A stretch of 64,000 nt of DNA from Amphimedon queenslandica (GCF_000090795.2 NW_003546252.1:339507-403506), one strand, 5' to 3'; shown: positions 1-43,153, counted from the stretch's first letter. The notes: generated by a model not told the origin, from the letters alone. A program made the numbers and translations.

Positions 1-3000
1 TACCAATAAGAAACAGGTTGTTACCAAATTCTTCCATAAAAGAAGGTAATGAAATAATATAAGGGAAAAAATTCCTAGCGTCATGATCGCTTGATATATG
101 TCTTACTACTTGTATTGGCTTTACAAGAACTGGCCGAGATACAGTATCGTTCCTTGAATTATTAGCTGACACTGGAATGCAAGGTAAAGTGACAAGTTGT
201 TCTAAAAATTGATTTGCACTGTTTTCAATAAGGTACCGAAAACTCTTCACAATCACAGACTGCAATAAACAGCATTGATCACATGTAATAATAATATCAT
301 ATTTGCTAAAAAGACTGGGGTCAGATAAATATGTTTCTGAAACATATGCCAAGTTTCTAAAAACATCCTCTACTTGAGGTTTAATAGTAACACCAAGTTT
401 TTTTAGTGTCATATCACAATATGATTCATTCTCTGCAGGAAATATTGATGCCTCCATAAAATGCTGTTTATATTCCTGTGATTCCATGTATTCTGTAGGT
501 AACTTGAAAACTGGCTTTACTGTCCATACTAATTCAGCATAATTATGCAACACTACTTCATTTAGAGACGTTAATCCTGTAGATTTGTGTGGCATCTTAA
601 TCCATTCAAAATTGTCAAGAGGTTCAACTATTATGAAACTAATGCTACTAATCTCTGCCAAGAAACTTGAGTCTTCATGCCATTCTATTGCTGACTTAGA
701 GAACAAATAAGAAGCTAACATATTAGAGGCCATTAGCCATTCTGAAGCATTTTTGATAGAAAGTGATTTACAGCAATTTTTAAAACTCTCTTTATCTAGT
801 GTATCTTGTAAGCCTAGTGTGTGAAGAAACCATAACCATGTTTCTTTTTGATAGTCTGAGGGAACAAATGTAAAATGATCCTCAAATGCATTAAAAAGAG
901 GAATAGTGTGGTCCTTAAAGTAAGAGACTGGTTGAAGTTTCCCATCTTTTCCCTCAATGCATGGTAATTTACATAACTCAGAGTAAAACTTGGAAGGTAC
1001 ATGTATAATACTGTCCCTTTCACTAATAAAATTATTGTCTTTTATGTGACTCAACTGCTCAAACCTTTCTTGATAATTTAACCTACTAAATTTAGGAAAA
1101 ATAAAGCGAATAAAAACACTCTCTTTATCAACACTTTCAATTCCAAATACTTTCATGTCACAAAAACTACTCCATAATCCTGATGGGTTAAGAAATATAA
1201 TATTTGCATCTGTAGCCCATTTACTATAACCAGCCTGACATACCTCATAATCATGTGATACAGATACAGTATACACATCTTTACCAGAAATACAAATAAG
1301 ATCACCTTGTATCGACTCAAATACTGGCAAGGACTTCATGTAATTTAAACTTTCTGAATTATTTCTAAAATTTATTTGTCCCAGATATTTTAACAAGAGC
1401 TGAAATTTAGGAAATGAGCTCTTAAGAAGGTTAAAAATATTTTTCTGTTCATGAATATGATACAACATACAGAGAACTTTGTCAGCATCTGTTAGTTGAA
1501 AGCAGTATTTTTCAACATCTGAAGGTAATGCTATTTCTGTATCAAAAAATGGAACATCAAATGAGCACAGCATGTCACAAAACTCTACATCACATGATGA
1601 TATGTCTTTAGCAAGTGGTTTTATAATTGGACGTATTGGTGATGATGCATTGAAATATATGCCTGATATTGAAGGTATTAAAGCCCATTTGCTGACAACA
1701 TCAGCTTGATGGAGTTTAAAAGTATCATCAGTGCTAAGACATTGCCACAAACTTATAAGTTCCTCTTGTGTGAGTATTATTTCATCTAACCATAATGTAG
1801 CAAGGCCAATAACACATGAATTTGAATTATCAACTTCAAAACTTGAAAGCTCTAAAGAAACGTTTTCCTTCAGTAAATCATCAACAAAGGTGAAAGTAAC
1901 TTTTTTGGGAGCTAAAAAATAAGAAGGACTAATTTTTGGACATAAACTGATTAGAGATTCATGTAAAAATTGAGACTGGCTATTTGGAAAAAGTCGAGTG
2001 AATTTGCTAACTAATGTCCTTGGTGAATCACTAAATACTCGTAATTGATCATCAGCAGTTAAAAGAAGTGGAATATTGACTGGAGAGTCAGGAAACTTGT
2101 ATTCAATTTCATCACCCTTGTCATACTTTTGCAGCATATAATTAAAAAACTTAATAAAATTTTTGACTGACTCAAATGGAGTGTCTTGAATTGAACAAGG
2201 GCATTTTGAGATTATTTGGGAGTGAAAATTTCTATAAAACCGAAAAACTGATTCATTAGTAACAATAGCTGGATTTTCATTTTCACTATCATCTTCCTCC
2301 AATAAAATTGCTTGTAAGTGCTTAAAAAGTACATGTGGTGCACATGTCAAAAACATTCCAAGTTTCAATAATATTTCCCGAATTATGCTAGATCTATATG
2401 TTATAAAGTACGCTTGTTTAAATGGCTCTTTGTCATTATGCAGGACATGCCAATCAACATAGCACATACGAGTCTCTTTTCTTAGTGATGTCAGTATTTT
2501 AGGATTTTGAAACCAAAGTAATTTTAAAACATTGTGCCCAATTTGTTTCCAGTCATTTACTGATTTTTTAGGAGGTTGAATAACTGAAACTTCTAATTTC
2601 TTGTCAAAATAAAATGGTGGATCCCAAAAAGGAAACAAGCTGTAATATGAATTTACAGCATCATAAAAACTTGCAATATTTTCATAACCTTGACTTGCAG
2701 TAAAATATGGCTTTACTTGTTCCAAAAATTGAGCATATGACGAAAATATAGATTGCAAAAGACTGCTATTCCATTTTGTTTTATCATCTGGTTCTTCAGA
2801 TTCACTTACCCAAAGAGAATGTCTATCGCTGCTTAGAATAAACTGGCCATTTATATGCACAGGAAGGTTTGTGTACCCTGGAAGGGGAAGGAAACAGAAC
2901 ACCTGTCCCTTAAAATCATTATGTCTTTCTAATGTAGCAGCAATGCCATGTCTTGGTATAATTTTTTTTAAATAGTTCCAGTGTCTAGAAGAATCTTTCA

Positions 3001-6000
3001 TGTCTCCAACTCCTTGCTGTATTAACCACTCTTCTTCTGTTGAAGCTTCATGATGGAATGATTCCAGTATCAATGAATACATGACAAGATCTGGTTTCTT
3101 AGAGTCTCTGAAATTAGACAAATTATTTTTGAAACTGACTCGCTTGTGGTTACTGTCTTCAGACAAATGAATAGCAAAGCTTTGCTTACAGCTGACTGAG
3201 TTAGAATCATCAATGATAAAATATTCAAAACTAACCACATTATTTAGAAAAAGAAGAGAATGCTTAATTTTAGCAACCCATTCATTTAAATATGACTCCA
3301 TTGTATCAGCAGTCAGTTGTTTAGTTTTTACTTTATCATCAATTAAATCTGATTCCATTATTTGCTTTTTTGTACGAAGTGGTAATCTAAATAGTACACC
3401 TTTGTCTAGACCATGTAGCTCATTTAGAATGTCATCTTGTAGAAAGCATGAGTGTAAATCAGACATATCATTCCAAAATTTATCATTAGTACTGTACTGT
3501 CTACCAGGTCTAGTTGCCTTAGCTCCAGATACATATTTGCAAAGAGGATCAAATACACAAAGTGTGTCTCCTCTTGTTATGAAAGTAGGGCAATCAGTCA
3601 CATGATATACTACATTAAAACCAATACCAAACTGACCAATTGATTCATCATCATCTTGTTTAGAACCAAGACCTAATTTCTGAATACCTTCTAAATCTTT
3701 ATCACTAAAATCTTTATCATTCCATACCAGAAGAGCAGGTCCTTGTAGTTCTTTTCCCCATTTTTCCGAAAGTACTCTTTCCTTTCCATGTTGTCTTTTG
3801 TCTAGAATTACTCTCATTTGACTAGCCTTTGCATCATCAGCATTTTGTAGTAGTTCTTTTAAAAAAGTGATACCAAAGGGATAGTCTCGAAGAATGTTTT
3901 TAAGTCTGTCAGTTAGTACTTCTTTTTGACCAAACTCTTGCCCAGCAAAAGCTAAAGTATTATCAAACTGATCCAAGTAATTGCTACGCACAGGTTTTAT
4001 ACCAAAAGATTCTGCTTTAGAGGTTGTTAAGTTTTTGTGCATTAGGTAAAGGTGATCATCTACTGCTGATATCCAAGATACATCATTATAATAGAGATCA
4101 TTACTTGGACGTAAGATATAATTGTGATCAACAAGAACTATGTCAATCCTATCATCAAATTTTCCTTTTGCTTCATTCAATTCTAAAATTAGAGTATTTA
4201 TAAATTCATGATAGTTTGATGGTAATGGTTCTTGCTTAAATTGAGTATACATTTGACCTAATGTATTTAGGAGTTTATTGATATCAAAATCACTATAAAT
4301 AGCAAGTGCTTTTTGTAATCTTTTTCTTTCTGATATCATGGATGGGAGCCTGTAAAGGTAAGGGCCATTTGTCTTCCAATTTTGTGCAACATTACTAGGT
4401 GCAACAAACTCACTACCTGTCCATACAAATGGTTTATCTTGATAGGAATGTAATATTTCTTCAGTTGCTGTTGGTGGCATGTCAATATCCCCTGCAATAA
4501 TGTGTGATGTGTTTGTTAACTCAATTTCAAGGAATTCATATACTGATCGACAAATTGTTTCGATATGAGAAAAAACATTTTTCATTTTAAGGAATTCTTG
4601 AGAATTTTTTTCAGACATCAAGTCAATTAATGATTGAAAATGGCTTAGTACATCATTAAGTGAAGGCAAAGTAGAAATTTTCAATAACTCTAAGCTATGA
4701 AAAGGTATCAGATCACATCCATTTTTATTTATGGATTGAATATTAACAATAGGTTTCTGAGAACCAACAATAAAACTAATCTTCCACATATTATCCTCAC
4801 CAGTCGTTGCTATAACTGCTGATGGGGGCAAAACTGTACAACTGTCTCCTTTCCATGGCAGTATATATGTCTCTGGCTTTTCTAAAACTGGTAAAAAAGG
4901 AATTTCTCTGAGCTCTACAGGACACCTAGTTGTTTTAAAATACTTAATTATGTCCTTAACTCTGAGAAGTGCTTTGCTTTTTTCCCTACTATAAAGATCT
5001 TTGATGGTCTGTGCACTGCAAATAATAGCATCCCAAGAGATATCTCTTTCCATTAAGCCAAGCGTTACTATTGCTATATGTACCAAATGATTTTTGTAAA
5101 AACTATTCAGCGGGAACATTCCATTTTCAGGATCAAACATGCTGCAAAATGACAAAGGATCAACAAGCTGACGAGCTTGTTTGAGTTGCAACCCATCAGG
5201 GGAAACAGGGATGCATTGAATGTTCTCAAGTAAAGGTTTTAGCCATTCATACTTTCCAGTGCCGAAGGCAGATAGCATAATAAAAAGAATATTATTACGA
5301 ATACTAAAATTTTCTTTGTTAAACAACTCAATATTATTTAAAAACAATTGCAGAAAACTTTCTTCAGTGATTATTGTATTGATTTTTATTATATTTTGTA
5401 GTTGTTCTAAATGAAGCTTAGGTAGAGCTACAACAGGCAGCTTTAGCATAAAAGCAACTTCATCAAAAAGATACGGATCATTTTCCCTAGATACTTGAAA
5501 CAATGACAAAGGAAAAAATTGAGATTGAGAAAGTGTTAACCATTCTCCAGTACAAGAAGAATAGAAGAGTTTTTCTTGAGATATTAAATAAAACAGGTCT
5601 GGTAATAAACTCTCCCATGGATTTTTTGCTTTTAGGCACGTAGCTAGTGGCCACAAAGCAAAAAAGTCATATGATGCTAACTCATTTAAATCATGCATTT
5701 CAAATAATTTCTTCAAAAGAAGGACGTATGTCTTAGGTATAACAGTAGTCATCAATTGTTTGTTCCAATGTTTTTTTGAATATGAAGACTCTTTAACTGA
5801 CTCAAAAGTCAATATACCACTCCTATTGCTCATAACAGCAAAGTTAGCACTAACATGCACTGGTAGACCAGTACTAGAGACAGCAAGTGGAAGAAAACAG
5901 AAGACATTGCCTTTAATGCTCTGGCACTGATAAACATTATCAGTGTTAAGGAGTTCACATGCTACTGAGGCCACGGCCAATTCACCTTCCAAATTTTCTT

Positions 6001-9000
6001 TTACAGAAGACATTAGCCAGTGTTCTATTTTTTCCTTACATTTGAGGGAAGTTACAGTAATGACTCTTTTTTCAATCCCATAACTCTCAATTGCATTACA
6101 CTTAATAGATATTTCACATAAAGATTCACCATTTTCTTGTACTGTACTAAATGTAATAGACTTAACATTTTGAAGAAAAAGTAATAATTTAGATGCATTA
6201 TCTTGTAAATCATCCTTAATTTGCTGTACAAGCTCATCACTATAAAGTGTTGAGCTTATTTGACTAGGATTTGTTCTAAAGGGCAACCTAAAAATTGTAC
6301 CATTGTACTTCAATGACGAATCAAACCCAAATAAACCATGATAAGGAGCTAATTGGTCAGAACGGGCTAAAAATTTTGAACGATACTCCATTTTTTTACC
6401 TGGGCTACTATCATTACATACTGCACCTTTAAGATATTTTAGTGTTGGATCAAATATATACAACCACTCACCACTAACAAAGGAAGGTACATCAGTGATG
6501 TGATACACTGAACAAAATCCAATGCCAAATTTACCAATTTTGAGTGGTTTATCAGCTTTTGTAGCACCAGCCAATTTAGTGATGTTCACAAAGTCATCTT
6601 TACTAAAAGCACGGTTGTTATGTACTATCAGAGCTGGACCATGACTGTCTGCCATTCCTTTAATGATTAATTTTTCTTTTGAGTGTGTGCGCTTGTCATA
6701 TAATATATTGAGTTCAGTTGCTCCAGCATCATCAGCATTTTGAATCATCTCTTTTATAATTGTGAGACCATCTTTATAATCTTTTAATATATTTCTGAGT
6801 CGTGTTGTTAACGATTCATGTTGACCAGTATCATCAAAGACATCCTCAGTAATACCAAGATGATCACTAAGTGGAGTTAGTCCTAACTTAGAAGACAAAT
6901 GAGATATCTTACAATGTATTAAACTATAATCTTGATCTGAATCATTAGCAATATCGCAAAAAATCTCATTATCAGTATAAACTACTTCATTTATAGGTAA
7001 AAGCTGAGGATAGTTCGAGTCACTATCTACTGGCACTAGAATATCACCTACACTCATTCTATTGGAGTCTTCAACTATCCAATCTAATATAGATTTGACT
7101 ATTAACCAGGCATCATCAGCACTGAGTTTTCCACATGCCTGGTCCCTTACTGAATGAAGAACTGATACAATCTGTTTTGATGTAATGCTAACTGGAACAC
7201 CACATTGAATGAAAAGTTCAGAAAACTTTTGCAAGCTTGCAGGTAGCACAAATATGAATGGAGCAAGATTTGACCTAAATGATGGATTTGCTGATACAGC
7301 CACTTGGGTTGAGGCAATAAATGCTGAGAGTGCTTCTGACCATATCCATTTCCCCGAAAACATTTGTGAATCACAATAACTTATGTTTTGCAATAAGTAC
7401 GAATACGTTTGAAATGCAATCAAATGTAACATATCTGTTGGTATTTCATTTTCGAGTGAAATTATTTCATGAAAGTGAGCTATGACAGCAGATACCAGAT
7501 CGCTGGGTTGACTACCAAGACCTTGTGCAAGTTGACAGGGAACATTTTCAACAAATAGAGCTTGTGAGCCAGCTATAAGTGGTAGATCTGAAGAAGCAAG
7601 CTCTTGTGTTTGAACCACTAAAGGATTAAAATCATTTGAGACTAAGCTTGTGCTATGTTGAGATCCCTTCCACATTAGATTTGAAGGATAATTGCTTGGA
7701 GGATTACTAGCTACTGGTAGCCAGCAATATTGGCTAGTTTCATCATGCAAAACATTAAGCAAATTATTATGATATTTTACAATTGTGTAGAAAAGATGAG
7801 GATTATCAAATAAGTATTTCAGTACAGAGACAATTCTTAAGTACTTGATTTCACCAACATTGCAGCTAGTTGAATTATTAGATGCTCTTGATCGAAGAGA
7901 TGATACAATTTCGAAAATTTCATCAGCATTGACAGATGACTTCAAACCACACTGTCTCAGAATTGGAAGATAACAGTGAAAACTTGAAGCAGGAAACTTT
8001 CTCTCACCATTGTAAAGTTGACGTAAAATTTCAATTTCTGGATCAAATAGATCTTGAGGAGTTTCAAGTGCTGGTGAGTTTAAGATTGGAACAAAAGGTA
8101 AGCTACTCATGGCAGAGGTAAGTTGTTTAGCTGCTTGTCTATACTGAGGAGTATAGAAATTGTCAAGAACACTTATCATAAAAGGAACTATACTGCTGTT
8201 GTCAAACTGCCTGTTGCAAATTTGTTGAAATGCTATCTTCTGGAGGTACTCAATTTCTTGTATGAGATAAATATGAGCAGTCAAATGTTGTATAAGACTC
8301 AAGACATTTTCAGTCACATCAATGATTAGTGGTATTCTTGTAAGTAAATCTGTTCTAAAACTGTAAGTACCACTCATTGCTATAGCTTTATTATCGCAAT
8401 ATGAAGTCCTAATAGCATTAATGGAAACTCGAGAGGATTCATTATGCTGAAGTGCTTTGAAAAGTGGGATCTTACAAAGTGTAGCTACTCTATTGTCATT
8501 AAGTTCAAAGCTTGACAAAAACTGCTGCAGAGCTACAGCTTCAGAGCTAGAAAGGCTGACACAATCAAAATTTGATAACTGAATGGCATCAAGTACTTGA
8601 TCATTCTCAAACTGATACAAATACTGAGAGAGTTGTTTGTGTTTTAAGTGCGAAAATTCATGTGCATGAGCAAATCTGATGCCACATTTTTCTAAGCCTG
8701 ATAAAAGTGCCAGTGGTACATCAGTATATTGAGATATATATACAACTCCATTTTGTTTAGCAAGTGCAGTGACACTAGGGCCACCAGTATGACACTTAAC
8801 TGGTACTATAGGTTTTGATTGAAAATGTGTCAATTGCTCACTGTTAAGCCATTGCCAAAATTTTGACATTTGATCATGTGACCAATGGCTTGTGTTGCAT
8901 TTTGATAGCAAATCAGCAACTTGTTCAGTATCTAACAATACAAGCTGTGTGCAACCGCTTTTTACAACTGAACAAAGTAGTGAATGTAATGTACTGTCTT

Positions 9001-11679
9001 CATTGTACACACTCACTAATTGGCTCTCTAAACCAGGCAAAAGACTGCTAGGACATGATGAACTGCTGACAAAAATATCATCAACATAACGCGATTTGTT
9101 TTGAAACACCTGAAAAGAATTATCAGCTAATGGCAGCAACTGAAGACCAATTATATCATGAAATGCATTATCTTGCAAAATATACTTTAAAATTTCAAAT
9201 TTTTCATTTCTTGGCGCATTGCAGTACGAATGTATATTACTCTTTAAGTATGACCTAACTACAGATGGCTGCAATGTCTTGAGACTGCCATACTGCTTTA
9301 ATGCTTCATAATTACTATCATTGATTTCAACTAAGTTAGCATTGCATTTAATCATAGCATATTTGACTGATGCAGGTACTTTATCAATTATTAGAACTGC
9401 ATGTCTAACACTAATCCATCTCCCTCCAAAAGTATTCACAGCCTTACTATTGCTTACTAGTAACTGGTAAAATGGATCCAATATGCCAGACCATGGGGTA
9501 CCATTTACTCTTTCGATGTCAGGCCAACAACTGTATACTGTGCTCGGATCAACCAGCAACTCCATCAGCTCAGAAACCAACCTAAAGTAACATGAAGGAA
9601 GACATTTCTCCACTAATAACTTGTTCCATGTTCCCTCTTCATCTCCTTTTCTTTCTTGTGCTTCCCATTTCAGAGAGCGACGGTTACTGCTAATAGCAAA
9701 AGTTCCATTAACATGAACATGAAATGGAGCCTGATTTTCCACAGGCAAAGGCAAAATACAAAAAATACGACCATTTCTAATAGGATCCTCTAAATTGATA
9801 GCTGCACCAACCCATGGAAGGATATGCTGCTTCTCTGCTAATTGCATTACATCATTATCATCACTACCAATTTGATCAACAACCAGCCAATTGTAATTGC
9901 TCACAACGCTAGCATCAACTTTCTCAACATTAAAACATGATGCATCAATAATAATGTCACGTATGCAATATTTCGAATCACCAATAAATGTTGATTCAAC
10001 ATCACTCAATAATTTTCGCTGTTGAGATAATCGTGACTGAAAATCTTTTTGACTCACACTGACTTTAAACAATGATACTGTATCATTGCTCTCTGTGATT
10101 TTACATATTTCAATTGAACAAACTGATCTTAGGAAAACTAATAAATACTGGGCTTCTTCCTGTAATGTGTGAAGCAGGCTGTGAAGCTTATCAATGGTGT
10201 ACACATCACTGGAAAGATTAGATTCTTTGTTACGCAATGGAAACCTGAACAAGGTCTTATCCTGATAGCTTGGATTATGCTTTGAAAATCCACAAATGCC
10301 ATCAAAAGGTTCCAGTGCTTCTTGACAATTATTTTTTAAACTTTTTAGGAAGAAGCCTTTACCTGATTCTCCTTTCCATACCCTTTCCTGTGGCTCTAGG
10401 AATCCACAATAATTTTGACTGAGGATAACTGGTAAGTCTATCAGAAACAAGAAACACATAATCATGGAGTTAACACTTAACAAATGAATTCAATTACCAG
10501 TTAAATCATGAATATCATAAACTCATCACTAAAATAACACCACACACACTCTTTCTCTCACCTGTAATATGATACACAGAATTAAATCCAATTCCAAACT
10601 TTCCAACTTTGTGTGGATTCTTGGCCTTTCCACTCTGCTGAAGACTCTGTATGCTTTTCCAGTCTTCTTCTCTGAAAGGAGCATTGTTATATGAAAGGAG
10701 AGCAGGTCCTTTAAACTCCTTTAACAGAAGCTGGTGCTTAGCATCACTAGCAGATGATATAAGTGAAGGCGGGAGGGTCTGTAGGACACGACAATCCAAA
10801 TAGAATTTGACTTCCGTGGCTCTAGCATCATCAGCATTTTGAATGATTTCCTGAAGAATAAAATCATAATCATCTAAATTACATGTATTATTATAGGCAC
10901 AAAAATAATACTGTATAATAGAATAACATCATTTTTAAGATAGCAAACACACTTTGAATATTTGTCCACTTGGGTATTCTCGAAGAATATTCCTAATCAT
11001 CTCGTACAATGGAGGTCTTTTCTGACCAAAACTTTCACCAAGCAAATCATCAACATATGAACTCCCTAAAATTATAAGATCTCAAATTTAGCTAAGGGAA
11101 TTCAAGTAGATACACACTATAGGGTACTAATGTAGAATAGTACATCATGCCTGAAGTGTTTCATTTATTAGACACAGCATTTTATTGCAAAGCAAGATAT
11201 ACATGTAAGTAAATTCTGGTTTATTTTGTCTTGACAAACACTACAATAAATTCATGTGGTTACTCCACTCTTATGACCCATTCATTACTAATTTTTAAAA
11301 TTAATTAATATTATACCATTTCTTCTGATATAATCAGCAGCTGAATTCTCATCGATCTCTTCTAAAGCATCTGAAAGTCTTCCTAGAGTAGGTACTCCCT
11401 TATGCTTAACATAGTCTGCTTTCTTAAGCCATTTTGACAAACATTCTTTCATATTACAATCACTTGAATTATTCCTGGACTGAATGTCAGTCAATGTCAC
11501 TTCGTCTAGTCCTAAAGCTGATCCAAACCCTTTCCAGTTGCCAAAGGAAAAGGGACATTGCTTCAAAAGCCCCAAAACATAATCCAAGTCTTCAATGTCT
11601 AAAAATTAATAAAAGGTAGAATGCTTTAGTAAAATCAAAGGGTATCAGTACCAAGGAGGCCATGCAAGGGAAGCTCCAT
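1..11679 (-). CDS. Death-domain sacsin-like giant protein, 3' end off window
   Basis: Proposed exons (low-high): 11652-11679, 11317-11598, 10953-11065, 10562-10850, and 1-10437 running off the window. Phases agree at every junction, giving about 3716 residues so far. Exon 1 starts MELPLHGLL and splices in phase 1 to a Death-like domain. Three sacsin-type repeats follow, each opening with a GHKL/Hsp90-like ATPase: an 'RxxNILxxY' lead-in, the N-box NADDA (near 10830, 6735 and 3835), a 'GPAL' strand, and a glycine loop FGIGF followed by VYH[IV]T (near 10590, 6525 and 3620). In sacsin such repeats act in protein quality control with Hsp70/Hsp90; a chaperone-like role here is inference. I read the last exon through without meeting a stop. 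The C-terminus (DnaJ and HEPN in vertebrate sacsin) is outside the window, so true orthology cannot be judged. The start codon is moderately sure; the repeats are near certain. Confidence 0.88.
11317..11598 (-). other. Death-fold domain exon of the sacsin-like gene
   Basis: This 94-codon exon encodes an alpha-helical block with the Death-domain pattern: NWKGFGSALGL, then LTDIQ, then ECLSKWLKKA, then GVPTLGRLSDALEEI and ADYIRRNG. The spacing of the tryptophans and of the 'PT..L..AL' helix matches Death domains common in sponge and cnidarian proteins, which make homotypic contacts in death and immune signalling. Both splice sites are clear: an acceptor after a T-rich tract near 11604 and a GTATAA donor at 11316. 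The domain lies directly in front of the first ATPase repeat, where vertebrate sacsin carries a ubiquitin-like domain. The assignment is by pattern, not by profile search. Confidence 0.8.
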
Positions 11680-12300
11680 ACTTAGCTCTGAAGCTCGCTC
11701 TGAAGTCATCTCTAGCCTCTAGGCTCAGACAGCTAGCAAGTAGCAATCAGTCTAGCTCGATCATGTCATCATGCCACGGTATAGGCGTGGTTTTCCAACT
11801 AATTAGATCTCTATCTATGATCTAATTGATGTACACCGATGTAGAGTCTAGATTATTATAAACTTGAAGCAATCAGCCTAAAATCAATCGTTATGACTGT
11901 TACTCTAGCTAAACCAGTACAAATTCCAGGCATGATTGTATTAAGGCTAATATATTAAGCTAGCCTCTAGGCTCATTGCCATGTTACCTGCCAAAAATCT
12001 GATGCATTAGCCTAGGCCGGCCGAATCATGACTGATACCATTCATGATTCAATCAAAAACTCTTTGCTGTGTAGATCTAGTCAGCAAACTTTCTCTTGAA
12101 GAAATCATATACCGGTACTGACAATACATGCTATTTGCAGGATAAGTTGACAGCTACATACCCACAAACTTTGACTGAGATAAATCAAATTATTATCAAA
12201 AAAAGATATATGACAATACACAAGACTTAACTGCCATGTAAACTAGATCTATATAAATCTAACTAGTCTGAAAACATATAATTGTTTATATCAAAAATAC
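11680..12300. other. Spacer between the sacsin-like 5' end and the SRCR/EGF 3' end
   Basis: About 620 bases with no coding signal that I can support. It must hold the promoter and 5' UTR of the Death-sacsin gene and the 3' UTR of the SRCR/EGF gene, both on the minus strand. The segment around 11650-11830 is rich in CTAG-containing words (tagctc, ctctagg) but shows no clear repeat boundary. Confidence 0.5.
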
Positions 12301-41283
<28,983 letters not shown>

Positions 41284-43153
41284 AGTTGCAACAGGAGCAC
41301 CCTGATTGCAGTGAATGAAACAAGCAGAAAAAATTGTGCTTTTATGCTTAAGCTTCATGCACCAGTGCCTCAGTTATGCATGCCAATGAATCACAACTAC
41401 AATAATTATGTACATAAACAAATAATCATACAAAAATGTAAGAGCATAAGAGTTCTATAGGGTGTTTAAGATAAGTAAGAAAATTTTGCTATTATTTATA
41501 CTTCTTACTTCTTGTGATAGGATATGACAAGAAAGCAAGAGTTAATATAATAATTTCTACAAATACCTTCACACCCTTGCTTATCCTTTGTAAGCAAGGC
41601 ATGAAAAACAAAGTTCTAATTTTTGAGCAATTTTTGCTCTTCCATTCTCTCTTACAGTTGTTATTCTTGTTTATCATTATTGTTCTATGCTCTAAATGAA
41701 AAACGGCTATTTACAAAATTAATTACACCTTTTCGCTCTCTCTGAAAAATAAAACTGAATTGTGAAAAATCTGCACATTTGTAACCACATGGTGCATCTG
41801 CAAGTTCTTTTATAAAATCTTTGAAATGCAAAAAATACAATAATTTCACCATAATAATGAGACCACTTTAGTTTTACTCACAATAATAAATAGTGATGTG
41901 GCATTGACCTATGAAGGCGAGTGTTAGGAAATTAGAATTGGAGCAGCCTAATTAATAACTGGACTCATCCATTTGTAGATTCTATACTTCTGAAATCAAA
42001 AATTTAAGTAATTCAATCATAACGAACTATGCCAAATTTCATGGCAAATTCCACTGGGCAAGAGGAGGTTGGATGAAAATAATTCAGCTAGGTTACAACA
42101 GTAAATATTTCAAAACTTTCATGGGCTCAGCCTTTATTATTAACTGATGAGATCAGTTTAATCTCTAAGACTGCCAAAAAATGCTTAGAGTGACAAGAGT
42201 TGTCTAGTAATCTGAAATATAAATCGTTTAGAAAAATGGAAACAATAACCTAATTATAAATGCACAAGATAAAAAATACAAAAATGTTTCTGAGTACTAT
42301 GAGTAACTCCTAATCAAACTAAATATCTCAGGTTTCCTACAAAGCATGCTAGGTGAGCCAAACAGCATGCTTCATGAGGTGACAAGCAGTACATGGATTT
42401 AAGTAACTGTAAAAAATTTTTTTTAATTCAAATTTGATCAGAATCAGCACAAATTTTCTATGCAACATAAAAACAAGTATATGTATCAGCAAAAATTATA
42501 AAAATGGAGAATACTCTTTCAACTATTTTTGATGAAATTAGCCTTTTGAAATTATTTTAACAACTTCAAAAATTCATAAAAAATCTAAATTTGATCAAAA
42601 TAAGCTGGATTTTTCTGTACAGCATAGAAACATGTCAAAGACTATAAAAACAAAAAATTCTCTTGTGATATTTGTCAAATACCTCTATTGTAGTACAGGC
42701 CTAGTGTTATATTCGACTAACAAGTAGCTGGGCGAGCACTATGCCAAAATCATGTGGAAAATCCTGCAATGACATAATGAAAATTTTAAAAATAATGAAA
42801 CCATAACAACAAACTTTCCCACCTCTAGACTTTATGAATCATAGATGAACGATACATGAGTAAATAGATTTACAAGTACAGCCTCAAAAACTAAAAAAGC
42901 AGTCCAAAAAAGTCGGGAATGTGGTTTTAACGGACTTACTATGCTCCTTGAGGGATACAAGAAGACTTAGAAGAGATGTTCCTTGCCATGTTAACGCACG
43001 TGTCTTAAAAATAGGAGGAGTCTGCATGCCCACATCAATCATAGATAATAGAGTAGTCTAAATGAAATTTACTCTAACATCTATGCATCAATGAACTGTG
43101 ACTCGATTTATCAGTGGTCAGATTGAGAATCAAGCGAAGGCTCTAGTAGCAAC
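41284..43153. other. Head-to-head spacer between the SRCR/EGF and GABA-B-like genes
   Basis: About 1.87 kb between divergent start codons, so it should hold both promoters. I see no convincing TATA box. A hairpin-like word pair, 'ccttgctta' and 'taagcaagg', is at about 41575-41600. The stretch 42325-42725 is a dispersed repeat, listed separately. No coding sequence is supported. Confidence 0.55.
42325..42725. repeat. Dispersed repeat with tandem internal units, copy 1
   Basis: It opens with 'ggtttcctacaaagcatgct' and a 'gagcc aaacagcatgcttcatgagg' segment. Two related stretches of about 150 bases follow, each with a 'tttgatca..atcagc' word, 'gcaacataaaaaca', 'aaaattataaaaatgg' (first) and 'tttttgatgaaatt' or a relative. 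The same order occurs at 49817-50395 and, reversed, at 61888-62364. The class of element is unknown; it is non-coding. Confidence 0.6.

Noticed and set aside
3213-3605. Plus-strand frame of 130 codons in the sacsin-like region
   Set aside because: The minus strand there encodes the third ATPase repeat (FGIGF, LFRLP) with clear family similarity; the plus frame is a shadow.
41500-41700. Small frames on both strands upstream of the SRCR/EGF start
   Set aside because: Low-complexity AT-rich frames without signature or good splice context; this is more likely promoter or spacer.
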